DNA of 64,000 nucleotides, from NCBI GenBank assembly GCA_016709545.1, contig JADJMO010000003.1, positions 434,001-498,000 of the forward strand. Reading direction: 5' to 3'. Origin of the DNA: Myxococcales bacterium (GTDB taxonomy: Bacteria > Myxococcota_A > Polyangia > Polyangiales > JADJMO01). The notes under the pieces were generated by a model. It did no database searches and had not been told where the DNA came from. It saw only the letters and a program-made list of their open reading frames with translations. Made by a program: the position numbers and the translations under genes. Positions 1 through 9,086 of the stretch are shown piece by piece; positions within the stretch are counted from its first letter, which is position 1, and each line of letters begins with the position of its first letter.

Positions 1-1798
1 CAGGTGAGCGCCGCGCCGCAGTCGGTCGAGACCGTGCACGCGCCGCCGAAGACGACCGAGGTCCAGGTGTCGACGCGCGCGCAGACGCGCAGGTCGGAGT
101 TCTGGTCGGCCGGCGTGAGGAACGAGTTGAAGCAGCCGCTCGAGGGCAGCGAACCGCCGCCGACCATGAGCAGCTTGCCGCGCGCCTGGTCGTAGGCGAA
201 CGCCGCGTTCGATCGCGGGATGGGCGCGCTGCCCGAGAGCGTGAGCGCGGTCCACGCCGTGCCGTTCCAGGACCAGGTGCCGCCGCTGCTCGCGTCGGAC
301 GCCCACAGGATGACGGCCTTGCGCGCCGAGTGATAGGTCAGCGAGGGGTTGCGCACGCCCTTCGGGCCCGTCGCGAGCACCTGGGTCCACGTGGTGCCCT
401 GCGTCTCCCACGTGGCCGAGGCGCCGGTGGTGTCGCCGTAGGCGACGAGCCGCGAGCGGTTCGCGTCGAACGCGAGCGCCGCGCCCGCGCGCTTGAGATC
501 GGGGGTCGCCGCGAACTTCTTGTACAGCTTCGCGGTCGGGTCCCACTCGTAGGTCCCGAGGTCGGTGACGACGATGGCCTTGTTGAACGCCCACGCCGCG
601 CCGGGAGGCTTCGGCACGCTGGTCACCACCGGCGCGCTCGTGGCGCACGCGGTGTTGTCGGCGCACACCTTGGCCCAGGTCTTGGTGCCGATCGGGTCGT
701 ACTCGTAGAGGCCGAGGTGCGGGACCGCGCCGACGTACGCCATGCCGCCGAACAGCACGATCTTGTTGCGGGTGGTGTCGTAGACGAAGTCGTTGATCCG
801 CTCGTCGGTCATCGCGGTGTCGCCGGCGTCGAGCAGCTGGTCTGCGAAGCCGCCGCCGGGGGTCGCGGTCCAGGCGCTGCCGTTCCACTCGAAGAGGGTG
901 TAGTTCGGCACCCGCACGTTGGCGGTCGGGCCGCTCTGGAACACCATGCCGCCGCCGAAGAGGTAGACGAGCCCGTTGCCGAACCGCGCGCTCGCGCTGG
1001 CCCGCTGCAGGTTCGACGGGGAGGCCACGCGCGGGAACGACGTGGAGCCCGACCCTGCCGTGAGCGGGACGGTCGGCCGAGGTCGGCCCACTGGATCTGT
1101 TCGAGCGCCGGGTCGAGGAGGATCGGGTAGGTGAGGCCCTGTGGATCGATCGTGAGGGTGAGCGTCGCGCCGTCCCAGGTCATCGTGGCGGCGCGGCGCG
1201 TGCCCTTCGCGTCGAGCGCGGTCGGAGGCGGCATGCGCAGGCGCGCCTGCTTGCTCGCGTCCTCGAAGACCAGGGCGCCATCCACGAGGCGCGCCTCGAG
1301 GCCCCGGAGGCCGATCGAGAGCTGGAAGCGCGTGGGCGCCCGGTCGTCCCGCAGCGACCAGAACGATTCCACCCGCCCCGGGCCCGCGGCGACGACGAAG
1401 TCGGTCGAGGGGTGCACGTCGGCGTACACCACGTCGCCGTCGACGAGCGTGCCCTCGATGCCCCGCGCGTCGACCACGCGCAGCGAGACCTGCGCGTCGC
1501 TCGCGCGCACCTCGAGGGCGCCGTCGCCGAACGCCGAGGCGCGCGCGCCTAAGGCCCTCGGCTCCCCGTCGCCCGCGTCGGCGAACGCGCCGGCCTCGAA
1601 CCCCGAAGACGCGTGGTGGAGGCCGGTCGCGCCGAGCACGGCGCTCCACACGGGGTCGGCCGCCGCGAGTCGACGCACGGTCTCGAGGTGCTTCGTGGAG
1701 GTGGTGATCGACACCCCGGCGTCGACCGAGGGCTCGGAGACGGAGCCGCGCGAGCACGCCGTGGCCGCGAGGAGCAGGAGGGGAACGAGCTTGCGCAT
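1..1798 (-). CDS. Kelch-like lipoprotein, truncated by window edge, one frameshift
   Basis: The product starts with a lipoprotein signal (MRKLVPLLLLAATAC, Cys15), followed by a domain ending in LTYPILLDPA that its upstream neighbour also has. After that come repeats pairing an 'YEYDP/EWN' phrase with an 'F/YDxxRxK/RLVxFGG' phrase, typical of kelch-like beta-propellers. Near the left edge a Cys-rich section begins, and the gene runs off the window. Reading shifts frame near 1077-1082; adding one C to the minus-strand GGCC there restores one continuous protein. Its ATG overlaps the TGA of the upstream paralogue (TGATG), so the pair is probably translationally coupled. I expect an envelope or surface protein; its ligand is unknown. 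Confidence 0.75.
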
Positions 1799-4700
1799 CA
1801 CCGCGTCTCCTTGCGGGTCGAGCGACGGCGCGCCCCTGCCAGCATCATGAACAGCGCGACCCCGAAGAGGGATCCCCCTGTTCTCCTGGGTGTCGAGGCG
1901 CACCCGCCCGAGTCGTCCGTGCCTCCCGCGGCGAACAGCACGCACTTGCTGCCGTCGCACAGCGCGGGCGGCGCGCACTCGTCGCTGCTCGTGCAGCTCG
2001 ACTTGCAACCGCTCGGGTCGCACTTGAACGGCGCGCACTCCGTCTTGCTGCCGTCGGCCCCCACGATGGTGTGGTCGCCGTCGCACGCCCCGGTCGACAC
2101 GCACTTGCCGGTCGTGAGGTCACAGCGATTGCCCTTGCTGCAGTCCGTGTGGCCCCGCAGCTCGTCGCGCACCGTACGCCGGCGCAGCCGAACGGAGCGC
2201 ACGCCTTGGTCGCCCCCTTGGGGCAGGCGCCCGTGCCGTCGCAGGTGGTCGTGAGGGTCTCCACGCCGTCGGCGCACGAGGCCTTGCGGCAGGTCACCTC
2301 GGGGCCCGCGAAGGCCTTGCACGCGTCGCGCGTCGTGCCGTCGCAGGCGGCCGCGGTGCAGGCGTCGCCCGAGCCCGCGGTGGGGCAGGCGCCGTGGCCC
2401 TCGCGCGGCGTGCCCGCCGCTGCGGTGCAGGTGCCCTCGGTGCCGACGCCGTTGCACGCCTCGCACACCCCCTTGCAAGCGTTGGCGCAGCACACCCCGT
2501 CGACGCAGAAGCCCGACCCGCACTGCTTGTCGGCCGTGCACGTGCGCCCGAGCGCCGCGCGCGCCTTGCAGGTGCCGTCCTGGCAGTATCCCGTCGCGTC
2601 GCACTCGGCGTCGGTCGTGCAGGTGAAGGTGCACCCGGCCGTCGTGCTGCAGACCCCAGGGACGCAGCTCGCGCCGACGGTGTCGCTGACGCAGGCACCG
2701 AGGCCGTCGCACGTGCGGCCCTTCGCGAGGCCGCCCTCGCACACGACGCCGCTGCCGCACGCGGCGCCCTTCACGTAGACCGCGCACGTGCCGCCGGCTC
2801 CGCACACGCCGCTCTTGCCGCAGGTGGTGGAGTCCTCCTTCGGGCAGCGGTCGCCGGGGTCGCTGCCGATCCTGGCGGGGCCGCAGACGCCCGAGGCGTC
2901 ACCGCTCGCCTTGTTCGCCGCCGAGCACGCCTGGCAGGTGCCGTCGCACGCGGAGTTGCAGCACACGCCGTCCGCGCAGGAGAGCCCGGTCGCGCACTGC
3001 GTGGTCTTGGCGCACCCCTCGCCGAGGCCGCGCGCCTTCTGGCAGAGCGCGCCGTCGCAGTAGTAGCCGGGGCCACAGGCGGCGTCGGTGGCGCACGCCT
3101 TCGCGCAAGCGCCCGAGGTGCCCGAGCAAGCGTACCCACCGCACGCGAGCGGGGTGGTGGTCGCGGGCAGGGGGGAGCAGGTGCCGTCCGCCGTGGCGCC
3201 CTTGGCCTTCGCGCAGGTCTCGCACGCGCCCGAGCAGTCGGCGCTGCAGCAGAAGCCGTCGCGGCAGGAGCCGCTCGTGCACTGCCGGTCGCGGAGGCAC
3301 GCGGTGCCCTGGGCGAGGGTGCCGACGCAGGTGCTCGCGCCGCACCAGCCGGACGCGGAGCAGTCCGCGTCGCCGGTGCAGGCCGTCGAGCAGACGCGCG
3401 TCACGCCATCGCAGAGGCCCGCGCCGCAGCTCACGCGACCGCCCGATCCCTTGGGCGAGGGCGTGCAGGTGCCCGGCGTGACCGTGCACGTCTCGCAGGC
3501 CTGTCCGCACGAGGTGTTGCAGCACAGGCCCTCGGTGCACGAGCCGCTCGCGCACTCGGTGCCCGTGGTGCACTTCTGGCCGTTCTTCAGCTTGCACGCG
3601 CCGCCCGGGTCGCACGCGTTGATGCCGGTGCAGGTGTCGTGCTCGGTGCCTCCGCCGGCCACGCCCGCGACGACGGCGCAGACGCCGCCCGCGCCGGGGC
3701 CGTCGCAGCGTCGGCACGCGCCACACTTGGTGTCGCAGCAGAACCCGTCGCGGCACGAGCCGCCGTGGCAGTCGGCGTCCCCCGCGCAGGTGTTGCCGTA
3801 CGCCTTGTACTCGTAGACCCCGGTGACCATGTCGACGGTGTAGAGGTCGGTCTGGCCGATGCCGCCGCCGTAGACGACGACGCGCCCGTTGACGCGGTCG
3901 TAGCCGATGGCGGTCGAGACCTTGTTGGGCGGCGCGCTCGAGTCGGAGGCGGGGACCACGAGCGTCCAGGTCGCGGCCGAGCCGTTCCACTCGTAGGTGT
4001 CGCTCGCGAGGCCGTTGCCCGAGAGGGCCACGGCACGCTTGCGGAGCGTGTCGTAGGTGACGCCGAGGACGGTGCCCACGGTGCCCGCGACGCGCTTGAC
4101 CCACGCCGAGCCGCTCCACGAGTAGGTGCCGTCGCTGCCGAGGAAGGTGACCGCGCCGTAGGTCGGGTCGTAGTACCCGCGCGAGACCGAGGCCGCCGGG
4201 AACGCCGTGATGGTGGCCCACGCGCCGGTGGCGCCGTTCCAGGTCGCGCACGCCTTCGACGCGAGGTTGCACACGAGGGTGACCGCGCGGGCTTCGTCGT
4301 AGACGGCCTCCAGGTTCGGCGCCGGGGTGCCGATCGGAGGAGCGCTGGCCGGGCAGCCCCCGGTGGTACACCGCTGCGCCCACGCGTTGGTCACCGAGTC
4401 CCACTCGAAGACCTCCATGCGGTTGAGCGCCGTGCAGCCGGTCGAGCAGTCGTACTGCAGGCCGCCGATCGCGACGAGCTTCTTGCGGGCGGTGTCGAAC
4501 GCGCCGACGTAGCCGACCGTGTAGAACGTGGGTGTTCCGCGGAACATCGCGCTGGTGAAGCCGATCGGGCCCGCGGCGAGGGCGTTGAACGCGCCCGTGC
4601 CCGCGACGTACTCGAAGGTCGCGTCCGAGACCTTGCCCGGGTTCATGCCGGTGGTCGGCGACGCGATGTAACCGCCGAAGCCGATGAGCTTGGACCGGTT

Positions 4701-5320
4701 GGTGTCCCACGAGAACGTGGCGCGCGCGGCGCGGTTCCGGTCCACGATCTTCGTCCATCGGCCCTGCGCGACGGCCGGATCGAGGAGGATCGGGTAGGTG
4801 AGGCCCGCGGTGTCGAGGTCGAGCGTCAGGGTGTGACCGTCGGCGGAGACGCTCATCGCGGCAAACCGCGACACCCCGTTGGCGTCGACCGCCAGCGGCT
4901 TCTCGACGTGGAGGCGCACGTTGCCGCGATCGTCGCGGAACGAGTAGCCGCCGCGCTCGGCGAACGGGGCGCGCAGCCCGCTGCCCCAGTCGAGGTGGAT
5001 CGCGTAGTGGGTCGGCGCGCTCGCGTCGTGCAGGAGGAACAGGAGCTCGGCGCGCGCCTCGGTGGTGGCCCAGAGCGCGTCGGCGCTCGGGAAAGATCGC
5101 CGGGCGTCGCGGGAAGGACGCCCAGGCCCTTGCCCTCGGGGACGAGGGCGCGGCGCGCCTCGAGCACGTGGGCGATCGTGCGCTGCGGGCGTGCGAGGGT
5201 GCGCGCGACGGACAGCGGCGTCTCGGGTGCCGGCGCGCTCGCGTCGGAGCCGTCCACGTACGATCCACCGCCACAGCCCACCAAGAGGGCGGCGAACGCC
5301 ACCTGAACCAGACCGCGCAT
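1798..5320 (-). CDS. Large kelch/Cys-rich surface lipoprotein with MYXO-CTERM-like tail (two frameshifts)
   Basis: After repair this is a protein of about 1,170 residues. It has a lipobox (LLVGC, Cys16), the LTYPILLDPA-type domain, about 300 residues of kelch-like repeats (YDxxRxRVVVYGG), and then a long Cys-rich region of repeated CxxDxxCxxGxCxxGxCC units resembling Dickkopf-type or other disulfide-rich modules. The C-terminus has a GGCAST motif, a hydrophobic helix (SLFGVALFMMLAGA) and a basic tail (RRRSTRKETR), which fits a MYXO-CTERM sorting signal. Frameshifts lie near 5089-5091 (a C missing from CCC on the minus strand) and 2153-2156 (a G missing from GGGG); each is cured by one base. 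The protein is probably exposed on the cell surface. Its function is not known. Confidence 0.8.
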
Positions 5321-5400
5321 GCGACCTCCCGAAGAGCCTGCAGGTTACCGATCAGATGCCGAAAAGTAACCCCTTGCCGCCCTCGGCCGACGCAAAGAGC

Positions 5401-5859
5401 TCAGCCGTGTGCGCGCTGCTCGACCTCGATCTCCGCGCGCGCCCGCACGCAGAGCGGACCGACCGCGAGCAGCAGCACGAGCACGTTGAAGAGCGCGTTC
5501 GAGCCGTTGCCCGAGGCGATGGAGCCGGCGCTGTCGAGGCAGAACCAAGCGCCGATCCCTCCGACGACCGCCCGGCGCACGGCTTCGGGGGCGTGGTCGA
5601 AGGCCTCGCCCGAGAGCAGCCAGACGGTGACGCCCCAGCCGGTGAGGAAGCCGCCGGTGAGGGCCGAGAGGAACCGCGTGTCCGGGTGGGTGAACGTCGT
5701 GCCGCCGTCGATCGGCCAGCTCAGGAGGTCGAGCGTGAGGCGCGCGGGCTCGCGCGTCGCGAGCATCGTCCCGAGGAAGAAGACCGGTCCGAACGAGCCG
5801 ATGATCACGGCGCTGATCTTCAGCCAGCGCTTCTGGAGGGCGTGGGTGATGGTGGGCAT
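5401..5859 (-). CDS. Small four-helix membrane protein
   Basis: This is a 152-residue protein with four hydrophobic segments (around KISAVIIGSFGPVFFLGTM, FLTGWGVTVWLL, GGIGAWFCLDSAG and NVLVLLLAVGPL) and little else. I chose the start at 5859 (MPTITHAL); an upstream in-frame start at 5892 would add 11 residues that look unlike a membrane-protein N-terminus. It is divergent from the XRE regulator 88 bp away, so that regulator may control it. I do not recognise the family and assign no function. Confidence 0.75.
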   Translation of the reverse strand: MPTITHALQKRWLKISAVIIGSFGPVFFLGTMLATREPARLTLDLLSWPIDGGTTFTHPDTRFLSALTGGFLTGWGVTVWLLSGEAFDHAPEAVRRAVVGGIGAWFCLDSAGSIASGNGSNALFNVLVLLLAVGPLCVRARAEIEVEQRAHG

Positions 5860-5946
5860 GCCGCCAACAGTGTGGCCTCGCCCGACCGCCATCCATGACC
5901 TCCGAGGTCATGGTGGTGACGACCTCGCCGGGGCTACCGTGCGACC

Positions 5947-6750
5947 ATGGGCGAAGAGTTCCCGCAGTTGCTCCGCCGCCACCGCACCCGGCGCCGCTGG
6001 AGCCAGGAGCAGCTCGGGCACGAGGCCGAGGTGTCCGCGCGGCACCTCAGCTGTCTCGAGACCGGCAAGTCCCGGCCGAGCCGGGAGATGGTGCTCGTGC
6101 TCGCCTCGGTGCTGGAGCTCGAGCTCCGCGAGCGCAACGCGATGCTGGTGAGCGCGGGCTACGCGGCCGCGTACGCGACCACGGCCCTCGACGCGCGGGC
6201 GATGGCGCCGATCCAGCGCGCCATCGACCTCGTCCTCACCCAGCAAGAGCCCTACGGCGCGATCCTCGTCGACCGTTGCTGGAACGTGCTGCGCACGAAC
6301 CAAGGTGCGCGCCGCCTGCTCGGGAGCTTCCTCGATCCGACGACGCTGCCAGACGGCGTCGCCACCAACCTGGTGCGCGCGACCCTGCACCCGAACGGGC
6401 TGCGGCCGCACATCGTGAACTGGTCGGCCGTCGCAGCGGTGCTCGTCGAGCGCGTCGAGCGGGCCCACCTCGCGAACCCCGAGGACGAAGATCGACGGCA
6501 GCTGTTCGACCTGGTCCGCGCCGAGGTGGGCCCGCATGGACTCGGGCCACCACCCGACGGGGCGCCGTTCGCGGTGGTCCACCTGCGGCGGGGAGACCTC
6601 GAGCTCCGGCTGTTCACGCTGCTGACGACGATCGGCACGCCGCTCGACGTCACGGCGCAGGACCTCACCGTCGAGACCTTGTTCCCTGCCGACGCCGCCA
6701 CCGAGCGCTGGTTCCAGGCGGTTGCGCTCGATCGCCGGCTCAATGTATAG
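5947..6750 (+). CDS. XRE-family regulator with MmyB-like ligand-binding domain
   Basis: The protein has 267 residues. Residues 5-65 form a helix-turn-helix of the Cro/XRE type (RRRWSQEQLGHEAEVSARHL followed by LETGKSRPSREMV). The remainder, including VLTQQEPYGAILVDRCWNVL, matches the PAS-like MmyB ligand-binding domain found in many actinobacterial and proteobacterial regulators. This class usually controls a divergent neighbour, here the small membrane protein ending at 5401. The ArsR/SRPBCC pair follows directly, nine bases after the stop codon, so the three genes may be cotranscribed. The ligand is unknown. Confidence 0.9.
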   Translation: MGEEFPQLLRRHRTRRRWSQEQLGHEAEVSARHLSCLETGKSRPSREMVLVLASVLELELRERNAMLVSAGYAAAYATTALDARAMAPIQRAIDLVLTQQEPYGAILVDRCWNVLRTNQGARRLLGSFLDPTTLPDGVATNLVRATLHPNGLRPHIVNWSAVAAVLVERVERAHLANPEDEDRRQLFDLVRAEVGPHGLGPPPDGAPFAVVHLRRGDLELRLFTLLTTIGTPLDVTAQDLTVETLFPADAATERWFQAVALDRRLNV

Positions 6751-6751
6751 A

Positions 6752-6765
6752 TAGCCAAGTGACTA
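6752..6765. promoter_or_regulatory. Imperfect palindrome over the arsR-type start codon
   Basis: TAGCCAAGTGACTA matches its own reverse complement at 10 of 14 positions and contains the GTG start of the ArsR-type gene. An autoregulatory operator at this position would suit a repressor of this family. The assignment is inferred from position and symmetry only. Confidence 0.35.
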
Positions 6766-7121
6766 ACCATGCGGCGCAGCTCTCCGGCGTGTTCCACGCG
6801 CTCGGACACCCGGCGCGTCGCGCGATCGTCCGCGCCCTCGGGCGCGGCCCCGAGACCGTGTCAGCCCTGGCCGCCCCGTTCTCGATGGCCTTGCCCACGT
6901 TCCTCGCGCACCTCGCCGTGCTCGAGGAGAGCGGCGTCGTGCGGTCGAAGAAGGTGGGGCGCGTGCGCACCTGCGAGCTGCGGCCGAAGCGGCTCTCGCA
7001 GGCCGAGCAGTGGCTCGCAGACCAGCGCTCGCTCTGGGAGTCGCGCACCGATCGGATGGTCGCCTTCGTCGAAGACCTGCACCAAGAGGAGAAGCCCCGT
7101 GCCGAACGCAGAAGCCGCTGA
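6759..7121 (+). CDS. ArsR/SmtB-family winged-helix regulator (SRPBCC-partner type)
   Basis: This 120-residue winged-helix protein contains FHALGHPARRAIVRALGRG, SMALPTFLAHLAVLEESGVV and SKKVGRVRTCEL, the pattern of the ArsR subfamily that is repeatedly paired with SRPBCC (AHSA1) genes. It lacks an obvious ELCVCDL-type metal site, so metal sensing is unlikely. I chose the GTG at 6759 because homologues start about eight residues before the helix containing FHALG. It overlaps the downstream SRPBCC gene by 23 bp, indicating coexpression. The family normally represses its own operon. Confidence 0.88.
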   Translation: MTNHAAQLSGVFHALGHPARRAIVRALGRGPETVSALAAPFSMALPTFLAHLAVLEESGVVRSKKVGRVRTCELRPKRLSQAEQWLADQRSLWESRTDRMVAFVEDLHQEEKPRAERRSR

Positions 7122-7575
7122 GCCGAACGACCTCGTGATCTCGCGGCTGGTCCGCGCCCCGCGCGCGACGCTGTGGCGCGCCTGGAGCGACCCCGCGCTC
7201 CTGCGGGAGTGGTGGTGCCCGAAGCCGTGGACGACGGAGGTCCGGGCCTTCGACCTCCGACCAGGCGGCGCCTTCCACACCTTCATGCGTGGGCCCGAGG
7301 GTGGCGAGAGCGACAACCCCGGGGCGTTCCTCGAGGTCGTGCCGCGCGAGCGCCTCGTGTTCACCTCGATGCTGGTCGGGGACTACCGCCCCGCGACCCC
7401 GTGGATGCCGTTCACCGCCGTCATCACGATGGCCGACGAGGCCGGCGGCACGCGCTACGTCGCCCGCGTGATGCACCCCGACCGCGCCGCGCGCGACAAG
7501 CACGAGCAGATGGGCTTCTTCGAGGGCTGGGACCTCTGCATCACCCAGCTCGACGAAGTGGCGCTGGCGGTCTGA
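7099..7575 (+). CDS. SRPBCC (AHSA1-like) domain protein
   Basis: This is a 158-residue START/Bet v1-like protein. The N-terminal phrase ISRLVRAPRATLWRAWSDP, then WWCPKPW, and the C-terminal GFFEGWDLCITQLDE are hallmarks of the activator-of-Hsp90-ATPase-like (AHSA1) SRPBCC family, which binds hydrophobic ligands in a deep pocket. The start is GTG at 7099, preceded by AAGAGGAGA at 7084-7092. It overlaps the ArsR gene, the usual arrangement for this pair. The ligand is unknown; a stress or xenobiotic response is a common guess but is not shown here. Confidence 0.87.
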   Translation: MPNAEAAEPNDLVISRLVRAPRATLWRAWSDPALLREWWCPKPWTTEVRAFDLRPGGAFHTFMRGPEGGESDNPGAFLEVVPRERLVFTSMLVGDYRPATPWMPFTAVITMADEAGGTRYVARVMHPDRAARDKHEQMGFFEGWDLCITQLDEVALAV

Positions 7576-7596
7576 AGCGCGCGTGGCCCCTCTGAG

Positions 7597-8469
7597 TCAA
7601 GCGAGCGTGAGCGGAGGGAGCGGCAGGACCCGTCGAACCCCGGCACTGCACTCGATGCCGAGCACCTGACGCTGCTTCGTGAACGGATTCACGATCTCCC
7701 GGGGCCGTTGGACGCAGCGGTATGACGTGCCCAGCGTGCGCCAGATCGCGAGGGAGCCCTCGCCACCACACCACGCCTCGCCCCCGTCCCCCCCGCGCAG
7801 CACCCCAGGCTGGTCACAGTACTCCCATGCATATGGGTCGTGCGCGATCACGAGGCCGAAGGCGTTCGGCCGCGCCGCGTCGGCGAACTCGGCTTCGCCC
7901 GGGGGCGGGTCGTTTCCGGGTGGCCAGGCCTCGCAGGGCAAATGGTCACCCCACTTGAAGAAGGTGTCGCGCCCGGCTCCGCAGGCGTACTCCCACTCGT
8001 CCTCGGTAGGGAGGCGAAAGCCCTCTGCAGACAGCAGTGATCCGATGGCGTCGGCCGTCGACGATGCTCCGTGCGTTTCGGCCGTCTCGGCGACGAGGAA
8101 GGGGGCCAACGTCACCCGACGACGCGGCGAGGTCTCGGCGAAGAGTTGCTCACGAAAGGTCCGCAGGCGTTGTTGCACGGGCGTTTCGCCTTCGTGCGCC
8201 AGCACGGCGCGCGCTGCTTCGTCGATCGTCAGTCGCTCCGGTGCGTAGCCGAGCGCGAGATCGTGAGCGCCCGGGAGCAGCGCGAAGCCATGCTCACCCC
8301 AGGTGAACCGGGCGACGACGCGCTGCAGTCCGGCATAGTCGTGGGCGACGAGCCCGTTGTAGTGAAAGCTCGACGGTAGACGACGCGCGACCTTGCGTGC
8401 GACCCGCTCTTGCTCGGAAGGCGGCGCGGCCATCCACCCATCGAGCGACGTGAGGAGCGAAGTGTCCAT
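7597..8469 (-). CDS. Formylglycine-generating-enzyme-like (SUMF1/FGE-sulfatase) domain protein
   Basis: The product has 290 residues. Residues 152-163 read RLPTEDEWEYAC, the signature of the FGE-sulfatase superfamily, followed by FFKWGDHLPCE, NAFGL, WEYCD and LRGGDGGEAWCGG. The last part deviates from catalytic FGE: the usual GFR segment reads TSYRC, and I cannot place the catalytic cysteine pair with confidence. It may therefore be a non-catalytic scaffold-type member. Its ATG overlaps the TGA of the barrel gene upstream (TGATG), so it is the third gene of a coupled operon. Substrate and location are unknown; no signal peptide is visible. Confidence 0.75.
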   Translation of the reverse strand: MDTSLLTSLDGWMAAPPSEQERVARKVARRLPSSFHYNGLVAHDYAGLQRVVARFTWGEHGFALLPGAHDLALGYAPERLTIDEAARAVLAHEGETPVQQRLRTFREQLFAETSPRRRVTLAPFLVAETAETHGASSTADAIGSLLSAEGFRLPTEDEWEYACGAGRDTFFKWGDHLPCEAWPPGNDPPPGEAEFADAARPNAFGLVIAHDPYAWEYCDQPGVLRGGDGGEAWCGGEGSLAIWRTLGTSYRCVQRPREIVNPFTKQRQVLGIECSAGVRRVLPLPPLTLA

Positions 8470-9086
8470 CACAGCTCGAACTGCAGTCCGACCTGCAGGA
8501 AGAGAGCGAAAGTCATCAACGGCGTGCCTCGGCGCGTCACGGCGGGGCGGCTCTGATCGGAGTCGCCTTCTCCGGCGTAGAAGAGGCAGAGCTTTGCGAC
8601 CAGCTGGGTCGCCCTGCCCACCGCGAAGGTGCCGCCGCCCGAGAGCCAAGCCGCGGGCTGGTGGCTCGAATAGTGGACCGTGAGGAGCTCCCCCGTGTGG
8701 GGGTCGGCTCCCTTGATGCTGTTGTCCACGCGATGGAGTGCGAGGCCGAGCTCGGCGAACGGTCCGGTCTGGTCGCTGCCGTGGACCCTGGCGTAGAGGG
8801 AGGGCGTGGTCAGCAGCGCGTGGGGATGCGAGAGGAGCGCGTCGAGCTGGAGCGTCACGCCGAGGTCGAGCCACTCGAACCCGTAGCCGTACCCGAGGAC
8901 CAAGCCCTGGGTGACCCCCGAGTATATCGGCGTCGCGAAGCCGTCGTTCTCGATGTACGGGCCGTAGATTCCGGCGCTGTAGAGCGCCTCGACGCGGTGG
9001 CTGGACGTCGGCGGGGTCGCATCGACAGTGCCGGGCCAGACCAGCAGCGCAGCGAAGCAGAGGCGGCGACACCAGGCTCGCGTCAT
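8469..9086 (-). CDS. Predicted outer-membrane beta-barrel protein
   Basis: This is a 205-residue protein with a basic N-terminus and hydrophobic signal (TRAWCRRLCFAALLVWPG, cleavage around VDA). The rest alternates polar and hydrophobic residues in strand-like stretches, with glycine/aromatic turns (GLVLGYGYGFEWLDLGVTLQ) and a terminal hydrophobic strand (LFLQVGLQFEL) ending in Leu, as in small outer-membrane barrels. The start codon overlaps the stop of the SDR/hydrolase gene (ATGA), and its own stop overlaps the next start (TGATG). I do not recognise a specific family. Confidence 0.7.
   Translation of the reverse strand: MTRAWCRRLCFAALLVWPGTVDATPPTSSHRVEALYSAGIYGPYIENDGFATPIYSGVTQGLVLGYGYGFEWLDLGVTLQLDALLSHPHALLTTPSLYARVHGSDQTGPFAELGLALHRVDNSIKGADPHTGELLTVHYSSHQPAAWLSGGGTFAVGRATQLVAKLCLFYAGEGDSDQSRPAVTRRGTPLMTFALFLQVGLQFEL

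Noticed and set aside
2394..5306. Long plus-strand open frame (970 aa) opposite the kelch/Cys-rich gene
   Set aside because: It is an antisense shadow. The composition is almost only Ala, Arg, Gly and Val with no domain, while the minus strand encodes a clear Cys-rich protein.
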